The position numbers and the translations under genes are program-made. A DNA stretch of 11,809 nucleotides from an uncultured Eubacteriales bacterium (GTDB lineage: Bacteria; Bacillota; Clostridia; Lachnospirales; CAG-274). The DNA lies in assembly GCA_902495025.1 (NCBI GenBank), contig CABUWB010000034.1:1-11809 (forward strand). The letters are read 5' to 3'. Below, in pieces: positions 9,785 to 11,809 of this stretch. Numbering within the stretch: the stretch's first letter is position 1; the number at the start of each line of letters is the position of its first letter. The notes below the pieces were generated by a model. The model had not been told where the DNA came from and did no database searches. It was given only the letters and a program-made list of their open reading frames with translations.

Positions 9785-11809
9785 TTACTCAGCCTCTGTT
9801 GTCTCTTCAACAGTCTCCTCTGCTGCAGTATCCTCAGCAGTAGTGTCCTCTGAAGTTTCCTCTTCAGCCTCAACCTCTTCAGCCTCTTCAGCAGCAGCCT
9901 CTGCCTCAGCAGCAGCAACAGCCTCTTCAGCCATATCTACAACGTAGTCGTAAATCTTATCAATCATAACAGCCATCTGAGCTCTTGTAATGTAAGCCTT
10001 AGGCTCGAAGTTTGCACCAGTACCTGTTGCAATACCTGCATCAGTTACAAATGATACATATGGCTTAGCCCACCAAGAAATGTCGTCCTTATCAGCGTAC
10101 TTGTCAAGAACAGACTCGCTTGCTGTAATATCAACACCGAGGAACTCGAATGTCTGAGATACAAGAACCATCATTTCTTCTCTTGTACAATACTTCTCTG
10201 GGCCAAATGTACCGTCGCCGTAACCCTGAGCAATACCAGCCTCATAAGCAAGACCTACAGCATTGTAGTAGTACTTACCAGCGAATACATCGTCGAAGTT
10301 TGTAGAAGGTGTACCTGTAATACCAAGAGTATTAACAATCATGATAACGAAGTCAGCTCTCTTGCTGTAAGCGTCAGGAGCGAATGTAGCGTTATCAACA
10401 CCGTTTACGATACCAAGCTTAGCAAGCTTGTTGATAGCATCTGTAGCCCATGGGCGAGATGAAATATCGTTGAAGCTTACTGTGTTAGATACGTTCTTTG
10501 TAGGAGGTGCAATAACTACTTCCTTACCGTCCTTGCCTGATACAGAGAAGCTTGGCTTGTCTGTCTTATCAGTCTTGTCGGTCTTGTCAGTTGTATCCTT
10601 GTCGTCCTTGTCATCCTTGCCTACACTTGGCTTGTTGTCATCATTAACTACAGAACCCTTGTTTGAAGCGCTACCGCCGCCACCGCCGCTTGTACGACGC
10701 TTAGTTGTTGTCTCTGTTGTAGCAGCTGTAGTTGTCTCAGTTGTAGCATCAGTTACAGTAGTTGTCTCTGTAGCTGTAGTAGCTTCAGTAGATGTCTCAG
10801 TAGCATCTGTAGATGTTTCTGTAGCATCTGTAGTAGTCTCAGTTGTAGCATCAGTTACAGTAGTTGTCTCTGTAGCTGTAGTAGTTTCTGTAGTTGTTAC
10901 AGTAGTAGTTTCAGTTACAGTAGTTGTCTCTGTAGCTGTAGTTGTTTCTGTAGTAGTCTCTGTAGTCTCAGTAGTAGTTTCCTCTACCTTGTCAACCCAG
11001 ATGTTACCAGCAGCTGCTGCACTTACCATCTTAGTAGCAGCAGTAGGTCTTGAGTTAAGACCATCTGTACGGCCGCCTGCGAATAAGTCAACAGCAATCT
11101 TTGTGTCACCAGTACCGATAACCTCAAAGTTAAGTGTAAATAATGTACCGCTCTTCTTAACAGTTAAGAGTGTCTTACCATCAGCCTCTGTAGCGCCGAT
11201 GTAGTTAGCAAACTTAACCTTACCAAGCTCTGCACAGCTCTTAACACCGTCAGCGTTTACATCAGCATAGTCGATGTCGCCAGCCTGTGGAACAAGTGCA
11301 ATACTACCAGCGATTGTGTTAGAATCGTAGATAGGTGTAGGTATCTCAAATGTACCAATCTTCTGAGTATATGTTACATAAGTGTCAAAGCTTGCAGGCT
11401 CTGTAACACCTGTCATCTTTACAACGCTTGGGTCATAAGTAATGAAGAATGTGTAGTTGTTAAGACCTTCAGTATTCTCAAGGTTAGAGATATCGAAGTT
11501 AACATCAAAGCTCTTAACTGTCTCAGAATCAACAACGTTCTTGCCGCCCTGTGCAACAGCAACAGGAGCAACAGGAGTAATTACAGCTGTGTCAGATGAG
11601 AAAGTAGTTGTCTCTGTAGTGTCATCAGCTACTGTAGTAGTCTCTGTTACAGTAGTTGTTTCAGTTACAGTAGTTGTCTCTGTAGTAGTCTCAGTAACTG
11701 TAGTAGTTTCTGTAGTAGTTTCTGTTACAGTAGTAACTTCACCCTGCTCAATGTTAGAGCTGAATGCACCAATGTTCATACTTGTAATCTTGTTAGGTAC
11801 TACATAGTA
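9785..11809 (-). CDS. Cohesin-like, SLH-anchored surface protein with Thr-rich linkers (5' truncated)
   Basis: The frame stays open to the window edge (YYVVPNKITS precedes the first Met at 11779, which has no ribosome binding site), so the N-terminus and signal peptide are missing. Numbering is from that Met. Residues 15-60 are a Thr/Glu linker. Residues 65-262 resemble a cohesin-type domain: FDVNFDISNLENTEGLNNYT, then FFITYDPSVVKMTGV, and late strands GTLFTLNFEVIGTGDTKIAVD. Residues 266-360 are a second TETTT linker. Next come a Gly cluster (365-369) and a Lys/Asp linker (385-408). Three SLH modules follow at about 434-475, 495-535 and 560-602 (GYGDGTFGPEKYCTREEMM is typical), which bind wall polysaccharide. 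Residues 616-664 are an Ala/Glu acidic tail, unusual after SLH modules. The layout is that of an anchoring scaffoldin: it would hold dockerin proteins on the cell surface. The cohesin call is by pattern. Confidence 0.88.
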   Translation of the reverse strand, partial: YYVVPNKITSMNIGAFSSNIEQGEVTTVTETTTETTTVTETTTETTTVTETTTVTETTTVADDTTETTTFSSDTAVITPVAPVAVAQGGKNVVDSETVKSFDVNFDISNLENTEGLNNYTFFITYDPSVVKMTGVTEPASFDTYVTYTQKIGTFEIPTPIYDSNTIAGSIALVPQAGDIDYADVNADGVKSCAELGKVKFANYIGATEADGKTLLTVKKSGTLFTLNFEVIGTGDTKIAVDLFAGGRTDGLNSRPTAATKMVSAAAAGNIWVDKVEETTTETTETTTETTTATETTTVTETTTVTTTETTTATETTTVTDATTETTTDATETSTDATETSTEATTATETTTVTDATTETTTAATTETTTKRRTSGGGGGSASNKGSVVNDDNKPSVGKDDKDDKDTTDKTDKTDKTDKPSFSVSGKDGKEVVIAPPTKNVSNTVSFNDISSRPWATDAINKLAKLGIVNGVDNATFAPDAYSKRADFVIMIVNTLGITGTPSTNFDDVFAGKYYYNAVGLAYEAGIAQGYGDGTFGPEKYCTREEMMVLVSQTFEFLGVDITASESVLDKYADKDDISWWAKPYVSFVTDAGIATGTGANFEPKAYITRAQMAVMIDKIYDYVVDMAEEAVAAAEAEAAAEEAEEVEAEEETSEDTTAEDTAAEETVEETTEAE
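10700..10984 (-). repeat. Coding repeat tract, long Thr-rich linker
   Basis: Residues 266-360 of the SLH protein are built from repeated ETTT, TVTE and TDATETST units, with near-identical short DNA repeats. Such tracts are prone to length change by slippage. Confidence 0.85.
11600..11737 (-). repeat. Coding repeat tract, short Thr-rich linker
   Basis: Residues 15-60 of the SLH protein are ETTT/TVTE repeats separating the cohesin-like domain from whatever domain lies upstream of the window. Confidence 0.85.

Noticed and set aside
10428..11204. Long plus-strand ORF full of Val and Ser
   Set aside because: It is the antisense shadow of the Thr-rich linker and cohesin region of the SLH gene; low complexity arises from the repeat DNA and there is no ribosome binding site.
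11457..11807. Second Val/Ser-rich plus-strand ORF
   Set aside because: Antisense shadow of the short Thr linker in the same SLH gene.

Overview
The window reads as chromosomal DNA from a low-to-moderate GC Gram-positive anaerobe of the class Clostridia, most likely a Ruminococcus/Oscillospiraceae-type gut or rumen bacterium. This is inferred from five things: the ireB-ruvX-DUF1292 cluster followed by RNase J, strong AAGGAGG ribosome binding sites, an iron-dependent alcohol dehydrogenase of clostridial type, a dockerin protein, and an SLH-anchored cohesin-like protein with Thr-rich linkers. No rRNA, tRNA, CRISPR array, transposase or integrase is visible.

Layout from left to right. (1) Positions 1-874 hold the 3' end of a secreted GLUG-repeat protein with a C-terminal type I dockerin. 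(2) Positions 1026-1541 hold a membrane-anchored Ser/Thr-rich and Asp/Tyr-rich protein with no known family. (3) Positions 1807-2979 hold a monocistronic iron-dependent alcohol dehydrogenase with a very good promoter and two Rex-like dyads. (4) On the minus strand, positions 3131-3436 hold a small exported protein led by a clear cyclic-di-GMP-I (GEMM-I) riboswitch at about 3534-3613. (5) Positions 3765-5294 look like a lysogeny-control remnant: an ImmA-like protein and an XRE repressor on the minus strand, divergent from a sigma-region-4-like/phage-activator-like gene on the plus strand. (6) Positions 5360-5731 hold a non-coding, MITE-like composite repeat containing a large inverted repeat; a shorter relative lies at 9515-9657. 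(7) On the minus strand, 9199 down to 5800 carries ireB, ruvX, a DUF1292 gene, RNase J and a second DUF1292 gene with a His/Cys-rich N-terminus. (8) Positions 9785-11809 (minus strand, cut by the window edge) encode a cohesin-like plus triple-SLH surface protein.

How the parts may work together: the dockerin protein at the left edge and the cohesin-SLH protein at the right edge are the two halves of a cellulosome-type attachment system, although nothing here shows that they bind each other. The c-di-GMP riboswitch points to second-messenger control of a secreted product, and the Rex-like sites point to NADH/NAD+ control of alcohol production. The rnj cluster is core RNA-turnover and housekeeping machinery with structured leaders. 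I recognise no wholly new multi-gene system. The best leads are the riboswitch and its target, the cohesin/dockerin pair, the MITE-like family, and the metal-binding-like DUF1292 variant.
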